Source: Pseudomonas sp. KNUC1026 (GTDB taxonomy: Bacteria > Pseudomonadota > Gammaproteobacteria > Pseudomonadales > Pseudomonadaceae). Taken from it: 64,000 nt of DNA. Below the pieces are notes generated by a model. That model searched no databases and was not told the DNA's origin. It was given only the letters and a program-made list of their open reading frames with translations. Numbering within the stretch: the stretch's first letter is position 1; each line of letters opens with the position of its first letter. This document shows positions 49,557-61,658 of the stretch, one piece after another. The stretch covers positions 496,001-560,000 of the forward strand of contig NZ_CP087138.1 in assembly GCF_021650705.1 (NCBI RefSeq), written 5' to 3'. The position numbers and the translations under genes were made by a program.

Positions 49557-52500
49557 ATGGCGCGTCTGACTCGCTGGCTGGATGCGCTGTTTCGCTGGGC
49601 CTTGGGCCTGGCCTGCGCAGTGCTGATACTGCTGGCCCTGCTGGTAAGCCTTGGCCGCTATCTGATGCCGTTGGTGGGCGAGTACGCCGGGGTCGCCAGT
49701 GTCAAGGCCAGCCAGGCGCTGCACATGCCGGTGGCCATCGGCCGGCTCGAAGGCAGTTGGCACGGCCTGGCGCCGGTAATCTCCGCCCATGACGTGACGC
49801 TGGGCGAGGGCGTGAATCAGCAGCGCCTCGACCGCGTGCAATTGGTGCCGTCGTTGTGGCGCAGCTTGCTGGCGCTGGCGCCACGAGTCGAACACCTGGA
49901 AATCGAAGGCCTGCACCTGAGCCTTGAGCAGGGCGCCGATGGCCGATGGGCGCTTGCTGGCCTGCCGACGCGCAGCGATACCCCAGTGGATGTGCCTGCG
50001 GCGTTGGCGCAATTGGAACAGCTCGGCGAGTTGTCGGTGCTCGACAGCCAGCTCACCCTCAAACCGCTCGACCGCGACCCGCTGGCTCTGACCTACCTGG
50101 GCCTGAGCCTGCGCGGCGGCCGCCAGGGCCAGGCACTGGATGTGCGCTTCAATCTGCCGGATGGCCTGCCGGTAACGGCAGCCCTGCGTACTCGCGTCGA
50201 TACCGGCAACTGGCAGCAGAGCGATCTTTCAGGCTACCTGAGCCTGCCCCAGAGCGACTGGGCCCACTGGCTGCCACCCAGCCTGTTGCATGGCTGGAAC
50301 CCCACAGTCCTCAAAGCAGGAGGGGAGGCGTGGGTCGATTGGCGCCAAGGCCAGTTGCACACCGCTGCCTTGCGCCTGAATGCCCCGGAAGTGGCCGGCG
50401 CCCTTGACCAGCGCACGCCGGCGCGGGTGAGTGACCTGGCGCTCAATGCGTGGGTGCGGCAGGCCGAGGGCGGTTACCAGGCGCAGGTCGACTCGCTGGC
50501 GATGAGCATTAACGGCAAGCGCTGGGAATCGCGCCTGAACCTGCTCCAGGGCTCGGGCGATGACGGCCGCGTCTGGGGCCTGCAGGCCGACCGCCTGGAT
50601 CTCGGGCCGCTCAAAGGGTTGATCGATGCATGGGCGCCGTTGCCGCAACAGGCGATGGCAGCGGTAGACAACCTCAAGTTCACCGGCGCGTTGCGCAACC
50701 TGTCGCTGCAATGGCGGCCAGATGCAACTGGCGACCGCCGCCTGGCATTCGATACCAACCTCGACCACCTCGGCTTCAGCCCCTGGCATGGCGCGCCTGG
50801 CGCCGGCTCGGTCAGCGGCAGAGTGCAAGGTGACCTGGGCGGCGGGCAATTGAGCGTGGCGTCCGATGACGGCTTCATGCTGCACCTGTACCCGATCTTC
50901 ACCAAACCCTGGACCTATCGGCAGGCCCATGCCCGGCTGGACTGGCGCCTGGACCTGGACGCCGAGATCTCTACGCTGATCGCCCCGGCCATTCGGGTGA
51001 AGGGCGATGAGGGTGATATCTCCGCCGACTTCCTGATTCGCCTGCCGTTTGCCCACGATGCCGACCCTTACATGGACCTGCGGGTGGGCCTGGCCAACGG
51101 CGACGGCAAGTTCACGCCCAAATATCTGCCCGAGGCCCTGGCGCCTTCGGTGGCCGACTGGTTGCGCAAGGCCGTGCTGGGCGGCAAGGTCGATGAGGGT
51201 TATTTCCAGTACCAGGGTTCGCTGGCCAAGGCCGCCCCTGACCATGCCCGCAGCATCAGCCTGTTCTTCAAGGTGCGCGAGGCGGAGCTGGACTTCGAGC
51301 CAGGCTGGCCGCACGCCCGCCAGGTCGATGGCCGGGTCTATATTCAGGACGGTGCGGTGCGCATCCTTGCCGACAAAGGCCAGGTCCTTGGCACCCAGGT
51401 CAGTGGCGTAGATGTGCGTGTGCCCCACGCCCGGCCGGGCAAACCAGCCATCTGCTGGTCGATGGCGATTTCGACGGCAGCCTGGCCGACGGCCTGACCA
51501 TCCTGCAGACCGCGCCGATAGGCACGGGCGAGCAGTTCGCCGGCTGGGAGGGCGATGGGCCGCTTGCCGGCTCGCTCAAGCTCGACGTGCCGCTGGTCAA
51601 GGGCGAAGAGCCAAAAGTGGTGGTCGACTTCAACACCCAGGCGGCGCGCTTGAAGATTGCCAACCCAGCCCTGGAGCTCACCCAGCTCAAGGGCGATTTC
51701 CGTTTCGATCTGGACAAGGGCCTGAGCGCGCAGAACGTTGGCGCGCAGGCGTTCGGCCGTCCGCTGAACGCGCAGATCTTCGCCGAAGGCCAGCCCGGCA
51801 ATCCGCTGACCCGCCTGGCCGTCAAGAGCCAGATACCGGTCGATACCCTCGCGCAGTGGCTCAAGTACGATGCGGCCCTGCCAGCGAGCGGTGAAATTCC
51901 TTACAACTTGCAGGTGTGGCTGGGTAAAGAGAGCCGCCTCAGCGTCGACTCCGACCTCAAAGGGGTGGCAATCAGCCTGCCGGCGCCGTTCGGCAAGGAT
52001 GCCGCCGAGCCGCGCCAGGCGAGTTTCGAGCTGGGCCTGAGCGGGCCGGACCGGCTGGCCAGGGCGCGCTATGCAGCGCTCGCCAATGTCGTGTACCTAG
52101 CGCCCAATGGGCAGGTGGATAGCGGCCGCGGCGAATTGCAACTGGGCAGTGAGCCTGCGCAGTTGCCTACCGAGAAAGGCCTGCGCGTCCGCGGTGCGCT
52201 CGATCAACTGGATGTTTCGGCGTGGAAGTCGCATGGCGAGCGTTATGCGGGTAATCAGAGCAGTGGCAGCGCCGGCCAGTGGCTGAGCAGCGCCAACGTG
52301 CGCATTGGCCAATTGACGGGTATCGGCACCACGTTGGACAACGCTCAGGTCAGCCTGCGACGCGCCGGCAGCGCCTGGGCGGTGGCGGTCGACAGCCAGC
52401 AGGTGACCGGCCAGGCAATGCTCCCGGACGACCGCCGGCAGCCCATGGACGTACGCCTGCAGGCTGTGCGCTTGCCACCGCCGGCCCCGCCAGTGACCAA

Positions 52501-53371
52501 TGATGCGCCTGAACCGGATACCCCCGACCCGTTGGCGTCGGTCGACCCGCGTGGCTTGCCGCCGGTGAACCTGCGCATCGATCAGCTTTACCAGGGCGAC
52601 GAGCCGGTTGGCGCCTGGTCATTGAAGATGCGGCCCAGTACGACCGGGCTGGCGCTGAGCGATATCGATCTGGGCCTGAAGGGCCTGCGCCTGCAAGGCA
52701 AGGGAAGCTGGGAAGGTACGCCCGGCAACAGCACCAGCGCCTTCGCTGGCACACTCAGCGGCAAGAACCTGGGTGATGTGCTCAAGGCCTGGAAGTTCGC
52801 CCCCAGCGTGACCAGCGACAGTTTCAACGTCGATGTCGATGGCCGCTGGCCAGGCTCGCCAGCGTGGGTGTCGCCCAAGCGCTATTCCGGCAGCATGGAC
52901 GCCGAGCTCAAACACGGCCAGTTCGTCGAAGTGGAAGGTGGGGCTCAAGCGCTGCGTGTCTTCGGGCTGCTCAACTTCAACGCGATCGGCCGCCGCCTGC
53001 GCCTGGACTTTTCCGATCTGCTGGGCAAAGGCCTGAGCTATGACCAGGTCAAGGGCCGGCTGGTGGCGAGCAATGGCGTGTACGTGACGCGAAAGCCTAT
53101 CGCCCTGACCGGCCCCTCCAGCAACCTGGAGCTCGATGGCACCCTGGACATGGCCGCCGACCGTATCGACGCTCACTTGCAGGTAGCGTTGCCGCTGTCC
53201 ACGAACCTGCCGATCGCCGCCCTGCTGGTGGGCGCGCCGGCCGTGGGCGGTGCGCTGTTTCTGGTCGACAAGCTGCTGGGCGACAAGGTCGCCAAGTTCG
53301 CCAGCGTCAACTACAGCGTTCAAGGCCCACTGAAGGACCCGAAACTCTCCCTCCAGAAGCCGTTCCGGTAA
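49557..53371 (+). CDS. yhdP: YhdP/AsmA-like phospholipid transport protein (one frameshift)
   Basis: This is a very large TamB/AsmA-superfamily protein. In E. coli YhdP bridges the envelope and moves phospholipid to the outer membrane with TamB and YdbH. An N-terminal membrane helix (LGLACAVLILLALLVSLG) is followed by a DUF3971 region and the AsmA-like C-terminal domain (LRLDFSDLLGKGLSYDQVKG, GALFLVDKLLGDKV). One A is missing in AAA 51441-51443; restored, the protein has 1271 residues, the normal size. It follows rng by 34 nt. Confidence 0.93.
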
Positions 53372-53441
53372 ACCGTGAGGCAATCCGTAAGGGCGGGAGG
53401 GTGTTAGCATCGGGCGTATTTCCCCGTTGCGAGGCAGGCGT

Positions 53442-54323
53442 ATGACGTTCGCAGTGATCCAGATGGCCAGCGGCCCGCAGCTCGATGCCAACCTGAGCGA
53501 GGCGCGCCGCTTGCTGGAGCAAGCCGCCGAGCGAGGCGCACAGCTTGCGGTGCTGCCCGAAAACTTCGCTACGTTCGGCCGCCGCGACTGCGCTGAACTC
53601 GGGCGGGCCGAAGCCGACGGTCGGGGGCCGGTCCTGCCAGCCTTGAAACAGGCTGCACGCGACCTCAATCTCTGGCTGGTGGCAGGCACGTTGCCATTGC
53701 CACCGGCAGATGCACCCCAGGCCAAACCCCGCGCCTGCTCGCTGGTGTTCGATGAACAAGGCGAAATCGTTGCCCGCTACGACAAGCTGCATCTGTTCGA
53801 TGCCGACGTGAATGACACCCGCGCTCGTTACCGGGAGTCTGACGACTATGCTCATGGGCAGCAGGTGGTGCTGGTGGATACGCCCGTGGGGCGCATGGGG
53901 CTTTCGGTGTGTTACGACCTGCGCTTTCCGGAGCTGTATGCCCGCCTTCGCGAGCAAGGCGCCGAACTGATCAGCGCGCCCTCGGCTTTCACCGGCGTCA
54001 CCGGGCAGGCGCATTGGGAGATTCTGATCCGCGCCCGGGCCATCGAAACCCAGTGCTACCTGCTAGCGGCCGCTCAGGGCGGCGAACATGGCCAGGGGCG
54101 CGAAACCTGGGGGCAGGCAGCCATTGTCGACCCATGGGGGCGGATGCTGGCCCAGCAGGCCAAGGGGCCTGCGGTGTTGACAGGCCGCGTCGATGCGGCC
54201 GAGCAGGCGTCCATCAGGGCGCGCATGCCGGTGCTTGAGCACCGGCGGTTTCTACGCAGGGCGCGGTGCGGCCTGCAGGTGATGTGGAGTGAGCATGAGC
54301 GAGATGTTAAGCACAGTCAGTGA
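53442..54323 (+). CDS. Carbon-nitrogen hydrolase (Nit1/deaminated-glutathione-amidase type)
   Basis: The 293-residue nitrilase-superfamily protein has the Glu-Lys-Cys triad in [20 protein letters not shown] and VCYDLRFPE, with the [13 protein letters not shown] segment typical of Nit1/YafV-like amidases that repair deaminated glutathione or omega-amides. The gene order yhdP-nitrilase-tldD is conserved in pseudomonads. The exact substrate is inferred. It overlaps tldD by 29 nt. Confidence 0.9.
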   Translation: MTFAVIQMASGPQLDANLSEARRLLEQAAERGAQLAVLPENFATFGRRDCAELGRAEADGRGPVLPALKQAARDLNLWLVAGTLPLPPADAPQAKPRACSLVFDEQGEIVARYDKLHLFDADVNDTRARYRESDDYAHGQQVVLVDTPVGRMGLSVCYDLRFPELYARLREQGAELISAPSAFTGVTGQAHWEILIRARAIETQCYLLAAAQGGEHGQGRETWGQAAIVDPWGRMLAQQAKGPAVLTGRVDAAEQASIRARMPVLEHRRFLRRARCGLQVMWSEHERDVKHSQ

Positions 54324-55737
54324 CCGTTTGCTGGCACCTGGAAATCTGGGCCTGGACACCCTGCAAGCCGTGCTTGGAGAGCTGGCCGGGCCGGGGATCG
54401 ACGCGGCTGATCTGTATTTCCAGGCTCAGGTGTCGGAGTCCTGGTCGTTGGAGGACGGGATCGTCAAGGAAGGCAGCTTCAATCTCGACCAGGGTGTCGG
54501 GGTGCGAGCGCAGTCTGGCGAGAAGACCGGTTTTGCCTACAGCAACACGCTGGAGCGCAGCGCGCTGTCACAGGCCGCACAGGCGGCACGCTCCATTTCC
54601 CGTGCCGGCCAGGACGGCAAGGTTCAGGTATTCAGCGCGGTGCAGGTGTCGCCGTTGTATGCCGCCGGCAACCCGCTGGATGTGCTCAGCCGGGCCGAAA
54701 AAGTCGAGCTGCTCAAACGTATCGATGAGCAGACCCGCGCGTTGGACTCGCGCATCCAGCAAGTGTCGGTGAGCATGGCGGGCGTGTGGGAGCAGGTGCT
54801 GATCGCTGCTGCCGACGGCACTCTGGCCGCTGATGTGCGCCCACTGGTGCGTTTCAACGTCAGCGTCATCGTCGAGCACAATGGCCGCCGCGAACGTGGC
54901 GGGCAGGGCGGGGGCGGGCGCACCGACTACCGCTACTTCCTGGAGAACGACCGGGCGATGGGCTATGCCCGCGAGGCCCTGCGCCAAGCGCTGGTGAACC
55001 TTGAGGCGGTGCCGGCACCGGCCGGCACTTTGCCGGTGGTGCTGGGCTCGGGCTGGTCGGGGGTGTTGTTGCACGAGGCAGTCGGGCATGGCCTGGAAGG
55101 CGACTTCAACCGCAAGGGCAGCTCGGCCTACAGCGGCCGGGTGGGCGAGAAGGTCGCCTCCAGCCTCTGCACCATCGTCGACGACGGTACCCTGGCCGGG
55201 CGCCGCGGCTCGCTGTCTGTGGACGACGAGGGTGTGCCGACCGAATGCACCACCCTGATCGAAAACGGCGTGCTCAAGGGCTATATGCAGGACAAACTCA
55301 ACGCTCGCCTGATGGGCAAGGCGCGCACTGGCAACGGCCGGCGTGAATCCTATGCCTGCCTGCCCATGCCGCGCATGACCAACACCTACATGCTCGCCGG
55401 CCAGAGTGACCCGCAGGAGATAATCGCCTCGGTGAAGAAGGGCATCTACTGCGCCAACCTTGGCGGTGGGCAGGTGGACATCACTAGTGGCAAGTTCGTG
55501 TTCTCCACCAGTGAGGCCTACCTGATCGAAGACGGCAAGATCACCGCACCGGTGAAGGGTGCGACCTTGATCGGCAATGGCCCTGAGGCCATGAGCCGCG
55601 TGTCGATGGTGGGCAATGACCTGGCGCTGGACAGCGGCGTTGGCACCTGTGGCAAGGATGGGCAGTCGGTGCCGGTAGGCGTGGGCCAACCGACACTGAA
55701 GATCGATGCGATCACCGTGGGCGGCACCGGCGCCTGA
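54295..55737 (+). CDS. tldD: Metalloprotease TldD
   Basis: TldD pairs with TldE/PmbA to form a heterodimeric peptidase that removes leader peptides and unfolded peptides. The 480-residue protein has the zinc motif [12 protein letters not shown] (HExxxH) and the C-terminal Cys/Gly-rich [22 protein letters not shown] 54295 is used because the protein then begins [13 protein letters not shown] as in relatives. Confidence 0.96.
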   Translation: MSEMLSTVSDRLLAPGNLGLDTLQAVLGELAGPGIDAADLYFQAQVSESWSLEDGIVKEGSFNLDQGVGVRAQSGEKTGFAYSNTLERSALSQAAQAARSISRAGQDGKVQVFSAVQVSPLYAAGNPLDVLSRAEKVELLKRIDEQTRALDSRIQQVSVSMAGVWEQVLIAAADGTLAADVRPLVRFNVSVIVEHNGRRERGGQGGGGRTDYRYFLENDRAMGYAREALRQALVNLEAVPAPAGTLPVVLGSGWSGVLLHEAVGHGLEGDFNRKGSSAYSGRVGEKVASSLCTIVDDGTLAGRRGSLSVDDEGVPTECTTLIENGVLKGYMQDKLNARLMGKARTGNGRRESYACLPMPRMTNTYMLAGQSDPQEIIASVKKGIYCANLGGGQVDITSGKFVFSTSEAYLIEDGKITAPVKGATLIGNGPEAMSRVSMVGNDLALDSGVGTCGKDGQSVPVGVGQPTLKIDAITVGGTGA

Positions 55738-55750
55738 GCGCCGGTATCGC

Positions 55751-56272
55751 TCAACGCAGGCCGCGCTGTTGCTCGTCGAGCTCGCGAATGTACTTGAACA
55801 GCTTGCGCGCCGCAGCCGGCGGCTTGTTGTGGGCCGCCTCGTGCTGAGCGTGGCGGATCAACTGCCGCAGGTGCTGGCGGTCGGCGTCGGCGTAGTCGGC
55901 AAAGAACGCCGTGAGCGTTTCGTCGCCGCCGCCGATCAACCGGTCGCGCCAGCGCTCAAGGTTATGGAAGCGTTCGTTGTATTCGCGCGTAGAGGCGTCG
56001 ACCTGATCCAGCATCTGCAGGATCGCCTCGATGTCCTGGTCGCGCATCAGCTTGCCAATGAACTGCATGTGGCGTTTGCGCGCGGAGTTGGCGGTGTGCC
56101 GGGGCGCTTCTTCCAGCGCACGGCGCAGCGGCTCGGTCAGCGGCAGGCGCGCGACCATGTCGGGTTTGAGTGTGGTCAGGCGTGCGCCCAGTTCGGTCAG
56201 CGCCAGCAGCTCGCGTTTGACCTGGGTTTTGCTTTTACCCTCGCCGAGGGAATCGTCGTAAGAATCGACCAT
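55751..56272 (-). CDS. yjgA: Ribosome-associated protein YjgA/DarP
   Basis: The 173-residue, highly charged helical DUF615 protein binds late 50S assembly intermediates. Features are [35 protein letters not shown] and the C-terminal [10 protein letters not shown]. It is convergent with tldD (13-nt gap) and divergent from pmbA. Confidence 0.93.
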   Translation of the reverse strand: MVDSYDDSLGEGKSKTQVKRELLALTELGARLTTLKPDMVARLPLTEPLRRALEEAPRHTANSARKRHMQFIGKLMRDQDIEAILQMLDQVDASTREYNERFHNLERWRDRLIGGGDETLTAFFADYADADRQHLRQLIRHAQHEAAHNKPPAAARKLFKYIRELDEQQRGLR

Positions 56273-56383
56273 GGGGGCCGTCCGATGAATAACGCCGCCA
56301 TGATAAACAGTCAGGGGCCACTTGTCCGGCCTGGTTGCCGTGTGGCCCTGGCTGATAGCCGAACATGAAGTGTGGAGAGTGCC

Positions 56384-57729
56384 ATGAAAGCAGAGCAGAG
56401 CGTCGGCCCGCAGGACCTGCCGCGGTTGCAGGAACAGGTCGAGCAGATCATCGCCGAGGCCCGCCGTCAGGGCGCGAGCGCCTGCGAGGTGGCGGTGACA
56501 CTGGAGCAGGGCTTGTCGACTTCAGTGCGCCAGCGTGAGGTGGAAACGGTCGAGTTCAACCGGGACCAGGGCTTTGGCATCACCTTGTATGTGGGCCAGC
56601 GCAAGGGCTCGGCGAGCACCTCGGCCAGTGGCCCTGACGCGATCCGGGAAACCGTGGCCGCCGCGCTGGCGATTGCCGAGCATACCTCCGAAGACCCCAG
56701 CTCAGGCCTTGCCGACGCCAGCCTGATGTGCAAGCAGGTCGAGGATTTCGATATCTATCACCCGTGGGCGATCACGCCTGATCAGGCCGTTGAACTCGCC
56801 TTGGCCGCCGAGGCCGCAGCGTTCGATGCCGACTCGCGCATCACCAACGCCGATGGCAGCACGGTGAGTGTGCATCAGGGCTGCCGCGTCTATGGCAACA
56901 GCCATGGCTTCATCGGTGGTTACGCCGCCACGCGCAATACCCTGTCGTGCGTGATGATCGCCGAAGCCGACGGGCAGATGCAGCGCGACTACTGGTACGA
57001 CTTCAACCGCCGTGGCGAGCTGCTGGCCAGCCCGCAAAGCATCGGCCAGCGGGCCGCCGAGCGCGCTGCCAGCCGCCTTGGCGCCCGCCCGGTCCCGACC
57101 TGCGAGGTGCCGGTGCTGTTTTCCGCAGAGCTCGCCGGCGGGTTGTTCGGCAGCTTTCTCTCGGCCATTGCCGGCGGCAACCTGTACCGCAAGTCGTCGT
57201 TTCTTGAAGGGCAGTTGGGGCAGATGCTGTTCCCCCAGTGGCTGACCCTCGACGAGCGCCCACATGAGCGGGGCGGGCTGGCCAGTTCATCCTTCGACGG
57301 CGACGGCCTGGCCACCTACGCCAAGCCGTTCGTGGAAAACGGCCGGCTGGTGTCGTACATGCTCTCCACCTATTCGGGGCGCAAGCTGGGCATGCCCAGC
57401 ACGGCCAACGCCGGGGTGTTCACAACCTTTACGTCAGCCATGGCGACCTCGACCAGGCTGCCCTTATTCGCCAGATGGGCCGTGGCCTGCTGGTCACAGA
57501 ACTGATGGGGCACGGTTTGAACATGGTCACGGGTGACTACTCCCGAGGTGCTGCGGGCTATTGGGTCGAGAACGGCGAGATCCAGTTCCCGGTGCAAGAG
57601 GTGACCATCGCGGGGAACATGAAAGACATGTTCGCCAAAATCGCGGCCATCGGTTGCGATATCGAAACACGAAGCCACATCCGCAGCGGCTCTGTGCTGA
57701 TCGAACGCATGACCGTCGCCGGCAGTTGA
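56384..57729 (+). CDS. pmbA: Metalloprotease PmbA/TldE (one frameshift)
   Basis: It is the partner of TldD and lacks the zinc ligands but completes the proteolytic chamber. The N-terminal part reads [19 protein letters not shown] and [18 protein letters not shown]; the C-terminal part [15 protein letters not shown] and [15 protein letters not shown]. One G is missing in GGGG 57413-57416; restored, the protein has 448 residues. ATG 56384 is the conserved start. Confidence 0.94.
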
Positions 57730-57737
57730 TGCCAGAC

Positions 57738-57764
57738 GGCTCGCCCGCGCAATGCGGGCGAGCC
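57738..57764 (+). terminator. Terminator-like hairpin after pmbA
   Basis: GGCTCGCCCGC pairs with GCGGGCGAGCC (11 bp) over GCAAT, starting 9 nt after the stop. There is no clear T tract. Confidence 0.6.
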
Positions 57765-57809
57765 CATTGAAACTATCCGCCGCTACGCTTGCAGTGATTC
57801 TATTTATCA

Positions 57810-57828
57810 AATAATAATAAAACGCATT
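57810..57828 (+). promoter_or_regulatory. Fur-box-like site upstream of fagA
   Basis: AATAATAATAAAACGCATT has a near-perfect NAT-repeat left half and a weaker right half. It is where the known iron-repressed promoter of the fagA-fumC-sodA operon lies in P. aeruginosa. Binding is inferred. Confidence 0.5.
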
Positions 57829-57845
57829 ACCGGTTGAAGCGGTGC

Positions 57846-58265
57846 ATGCGCATGTCCTCTGCTGTGCGAGAACTACCTTACCTGGACCACTGGCGTTGGC
57901 TCGGCCAACAGATCCGCTGCGCCCTGCGGCCCGATGAACCACGCCTGATCGACCATTACTTCGGCGCTGGCCGCTGCCTGGCACGCTTCACGCCCATGGG
58001 CCCGCATGCCGTGGCCCTGACCACCTTCCGCCTGTTGCTCGATACCGCTCAAGATGTCGCGTTGCCCTGGCACTGGCGCAACCAATGCCTGGACCAGGCC
58101 TGGCGGCCCCTGCGTGAGCTGCATGGGCTGGCGCAGTCATGCCGGGCGCTCGAACAGTGGCAGAGCCACGCGCAGGCCCTTGCGCACTGCGAGTTGCACC
58201 CCTCGATTTCCTATCAAGAACCTCCACAAGGATATTCCGATGAGCACTACCCGCATCGAGCGTGA
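57846..58265 (+). CDS. fagA: FagA (Fur-associated gene A) protein
   Basis: The 139-residue cytosolic protein of unknown biochemistry matches FagA by position (first gene before fumC-orf-sodA) and by its Trp/His-rich sequence (LDHWRWLGQQIRCALRPDEP, WHWRNQCLDQAWRPLRELHG). It is part of the iron-starvation operon that swaps iron enzymes for iron-free ones. Either ATG 57846 or 57852 may be used. It overlaps fumC by 26 nt. Confidence 0.8.
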   Translation: MRMSSAVRELPYLDHWRWLGQQIRCALRPDEPRLIDHYFGAGRCLARFTPMGPHAVALTTFRLLLDTAQDVALPWHWRNQCLDQAWRPLRELHGLAQSCRALEQWQSHAQALAHCELHPSISYQEPPQGYSDEHYPHRA

Positions 58266-59615
58266 CAGCATGGGCGAGCTGCAGGTGCCTGCCCAGGCCC
58301 TGTACGGTGCCCAGACTCAGCGCGCGGTCGATAACTTCCCGGTCAGCGGCCAGCGCATGCCCGCCCAGTTCGTGCGTGCACTGGTGCTGGCCAAGGCGGC
58401 CGCCGCGCGGGCCAACGTTGCGTTGGAGCAGATCACTCCGGCCCAGGGTAAAGCCATCGAGGCCGCTTGCGAGCAGTTGCTGGCAGGGGATTTCATGCAG
58501 CACTTCCCGGTGGATGTTTTCCAGACCGGCTCCGGCACCAGCTCGAACATGAACGCCAACGAGGTGATCGCGACACTGGCCAGCCGCGCCTCGGGCCAGC
58601 CGGTGAACCCGAACGACCACGTCAACTGCGGCCAGAGCAGCAACGACATCATCCCCAGCACCATCCACATCAGTGCCGCTTTGGCGCTGCATGAACACCT
58701 GTTGCCTGCGCTGGAGCATCTGGTGGCGGTGCTGGACGAAAAAGCCGCTGAGGTGCACCACTTCGTCAAGACCGGGCGCACCCACCTGATGGACGCCATG
58801 CCCGTGCGCCTGAGCCAGGTGCTCGAAGGCTGGGCGGCGCAGATCAAGGCCAATCTCGGGCACCTGCGCTCACTGCAGCCCAGCCTGCAGGCACTGGCAC
58901 AGGGCGGCACCGCCGTGGGCACCGGCATCAATGCTCACCCGGACTTCTCGCGGCTTTTCAGTGAGCACTTGAGCAGCGCCACCGGCGTGCCGTTTACGCC
59001 GGGTGCCAACCTGTTCGCCCTGATCGGCTCGCAGACACGGCCGTCGCGATCTCCGGCCAGCTCAAGGCCACCGCTGTCAGCCTGATGAAAATCGCCAATG
59101 ACCTGCGCTGGATGAACTCCGGGCCGCTGGCGGGCCTTGGCGAAATCGAGCTGGAAGCGTTGCAGCCTGGCTCCTCGATCATGCCGGGCAAGGTCAACCC
59201 GGTGATCCCCGAGGCCACCGCCATGGTGGCCGCTCAGGTGATCGGCAACGACGCCACCATCGCTGTGGCAGGCCAGTCGGGTGATTTCGAGCTCAACGTG
59301 ATGCTGCCGGTGATCGCATCGAACCTGCTCGAAAGCATTGAGCTGCTGGCCAACGTGAGCCGCCTGCTGGCAGACAAGGCCATCGCGAGCTTCCGGGTGA
59401 ACGAAGCCAAGCTCAAGGAAGCGCTGGGGCGCAATCCCATCCTGGTCACTGCGCTCAACCCCATCATCGGCTACCAGAAGGCCGCCGAAATCGCCAAGCA
59501 GGCCTACCGCGAAGGCCGCCCGGTCATCGACGTGGCGCTTGAGAACACCGACCTTTCCCGCGAGCGCCTGGAAACCCTGCTCGACCCGGTAAAACTGACG
59601 GCCGGCGGCCTGTAA
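58240..59615 (+). CDS. fumC: Class II fumarase, iron-independent (one frameshift)
   Basis: It interconverts fumarate and malate without an iron-sulfur cluster, replacing FumA when iron is low. Features are QTQRAVDNF, GSGTSSNMNANEV, KTGRTHLMDAMP and the family signature GSSIMPGKVNP with catalytic Ser. One G is missing near 59033 (CAGACACGG should read CAGGACACGG); restored, the protein has 458 residues. It is expected to be co-transcribed with fagA and sodA. Confidence 0.95.
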
Positions 59616-59632
59616 CCGCCCTGGAGGTTGCG

Positions 59633-60094
59633 ATGCAGCACTGGAGAACGACCACGGAGCAGGCCAACCAGCGTTTCGACCGTGGCGACCTGATCGATGC
59701 GCGGGAGCTGTACCTGCATGCTCTGGCGCTGGCTCAGGTGCTGTTCGAGCGGTGGCCGGACACGGATCAGGCGGTGGCCGCTTGCGTGATTTCCCATCAC
59801 AACCTGGCCGACCTGCATGTGCGCCTGGGGCAGCCAGAGGAAAGCGCGCAGTACCTGTGCGTGATTCACCAACGTCTGCTACAGGCCGCCGGCGACACTC
59901 GACTGCCCGCCTCATTGCGCGAGGCGGCGATGCGCCACAGCAACCGCACCTACACCGAGCTGCTCACCTTTATCGATAAACATGGGCATCACCCGCCCAC
60001 CCGCCGGCTGCTGGCCGGCTTTGTCGATCAAGCGTCAGGGCTGGCTCACACCCTGAAGGCTGAGCCTTCACATTACCGATACGGAGTTCACTGA
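59633..60094 (+). CDS. Conserved fagA-operon protein, TPR-like
   Basis: The 153-residue helical protein has TPR-like pairs ([40 protein letters not shown]) and corresponds by position to PA4469 between fumC and sodA. Its function is unknown. It may act in metallation or stress adaptation under iron limitation (inference). It ends 2 nt before sodA. Confidence 0.8.
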   Translation: MQHWRTTTEQANQRFDRGDLIDARELYLHALALAQVLFERWPDTDQAVAACVISHHNLADLHVRLGQPEESAQYLCVIHQRLLQAAGDTRLPASLREAAMRHSNRTYTELLTFIDKHGHHPPTRRLLAGFVDQASGLAHTLKAEPSHYRYGVH

Positions 60095-60096
60095 CC

Positions 60097-60708
60097 ATGG
60101 CTTTCACACTGCCCAAACTGCCCTACGCCTATGAAGCGCTGGAACCTCACGTCGATGCGCAAACCATGGAGATCCACTACACCAAGCACCACCAGACCTA
60201 CGTCAATGGCCTGAATGCCGCCCTCGAGGGCACCCAATACGCGGACTGGCCGCTGGAGAAACTGCTGCGCGAGCTCAAAAGCCTGCCGGCCGACAAGCAA
60301 GGCGCCGTGACCAACCATGGTGGTGGCCACGCCAACCATTCACTGTTCTGGGAGGTGATGGCGCCCGATGCTGGCGGCCAACCCCAAGGCAGCGTGGCCA
60401 AGGCCATCGATGCCGAGCTGGGTGGCTTCGAAGCTTTCAAGGAGGCTTTCACCAAGGCCGCGATCAGCCGCTTCGGCAGTGGCTGGGCGTGGTTGAGCGT
60501 GACGCCTCAGAAGAAGCTGGTCGTTGAAAGCAGCGCCAACCAGGACAGCCCCTTGATGACCGGCAATACGCCGATCCTCGGGTTGGATGTTTGGGAACAC
60601 GCCTATTACCTCAAGTACCAGAACCGCCGCCCGGAATACATCAATGCCTTCTATAACGTCATCAACTGGCCTGAAGTCGAGAAGCGCTACCAGGCTGCCA
60701 TCGCCTGA
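60097..60708 (+). CDS. sodA: Manganese superoxide dismutase
   Basis: This cytosolic SOD is used when iron is scarce. The 203-residue protein has the ligands in [21 protein letters not shown], and [11 protein letters not shown], with Mn-type GGGHANH and GSGWAWL. Metal choice is inferred from these motifs and from the Fur-linked operon. Confidence 0.95.
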   Translation: MAFTLPKLPYAYEALEPHVDAQTMEIHYTKHHQTYVNGLNAALEGTQYADWPLEKLLRELKSLPADKQGAVTNHGGGHANHSLFWEVMAPDAGGQPQGSVAKAIDAELGGFEAFKEAFTKAAISRFGSGWAWLSVTPQKKLVVESSANQDSPLMTGNTPILGLDVWEHAYYLKYQNRRPEYINAFYNVINWPEVEKRYQAAIA

Positions 60709-60709
60709 C

Positions 60710-61618
60710 ATGCCAGCGGCAGGTAAGCAGGCCGACAGCTTTTCGGTCAGCAGTGTGCGCCTGTTTCGGCTGGCGTTCGGTTCCTTGCTGCTGTTGGCGG
60801 GGTTCACCTTGCTGGCCGCCAAGGCGCTGGCCTGGCTGGACGTCGACGGCGGCATCATGCGCGCGTTCGAAGGCGGGGCGGTCTGCGCCTTGGGTACGGC
60901 GCTGGGCGCAGTGCCGGTGCTGGTTATCCGCAATATGCCGGTCGCAGCAGCTGACACCCTGCTTGGGTTTGGCGCGGGCGTAATGCTCGCCGCCACCGCC
61001 TTTTCGTTGATCCTGCCGGGGCTCGATGCCGCGGCAGCGGTGGGGCTGTCGCGCTGGGGCTCCGGGGCGATGGTCAGTTTCGGCATCATGCTCGGTGCGC
61101 TGGCACTTTATGTGCTGGATCGCAAGGTATCCGGCGCAAGCCCTGAGGCGCTGGTTGCGGCACCCGGCCGGCCGATGGTGCCCAAACGCATCTGGGTGTT
61201 CGTGATCGCAATCATCGTTCACAACATTCCCGAGGGCATGGCGGTGGGAGTGTCGGCAGGCGGCGGCATGGAAGGTGCCAACAGCCTGGCCATCGGCATC
61301 GCGCTGCAGGATGTACCCGAGGGGCTGGTGATCGCGCTGGTGTTGGCCGGTGCCGGCATGTCACGTGTGCGCGCATTTCTGATAGGAGCGGCATCAGGCC
61401 TGGTCGAGCCAGTGTTTGCGGTGCTGTGTGCGTGGCTGGTGCGCCTCGCCGAGTTGCTATTGCCTCTGGGCCTCGCCTTCGCGGGCGGCGCCATGCTGCT
61501 GGTGGTTACCCACGAGATCATCCCCGAGTCGCGCAGCAACGGCCATCACAAGCTGGCAAGCCTGGGATTGTGCCTGGGGTTCTGCTTGATGATGGTGCTC
61601 GATACGGCGTTAGGATAG
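60710..61618 (+). CDS. ZIP-family divalent-metal transporter
   Basis: The 302-residue membrane protein has about eight helices and the ZIP metal-binding motifs HNIPEGMAVG and QDVPEG plus THEIIPES. Placed after sodA in a Fur-linked operon, it may import Mn2+ or Zn2+. The start ATG 60710 overlaps the end of sodA with no spacer. Confidence 0.9.
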   Translation: MPAAGKQADSFSVSSVRLFRLAFGSLLLLAGFTLLAAKALAWLDVDGGIMRAFEGGAVCALGTALGAVPVLVIRNMPVAAADTLLGFGAGVMLAATAFSLILPGLDAAAAVGLSRWGSGAMVSFGIMLGALALYVLDRKVSGASPEALVAAPGRPMVPKRIWVFVIAIIVHNIPEGMAVGVSAGGGMEGANSLAIGIALQDVPEGLVIALVLAGAGMSRVRAFLIGAASGLVEPVFAVLCAWLVRLAELLLPLGLAFAGGAMLLVVTHEIIPESRSNGHHKLASLGLCLGFCLMMVLDTALG

Positions 61619-61636
61619 AGAAGCTGCTAGCTATGA

Positions 61637-61650
61637 GCTTCAAGCTTCAA
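61637..61650 (+). repeat. (GCTTCAA)2 heptamer array
   Basis: There are two GCTTCAA units followed by GCAAGAGC, 18 nt after the ZIP gene stop, on the left of a perfect terminator. This is the same left-arm unit as at 22967. Confidence 0.9.
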
Positions 61651-61658
61651 GCAAGAGC

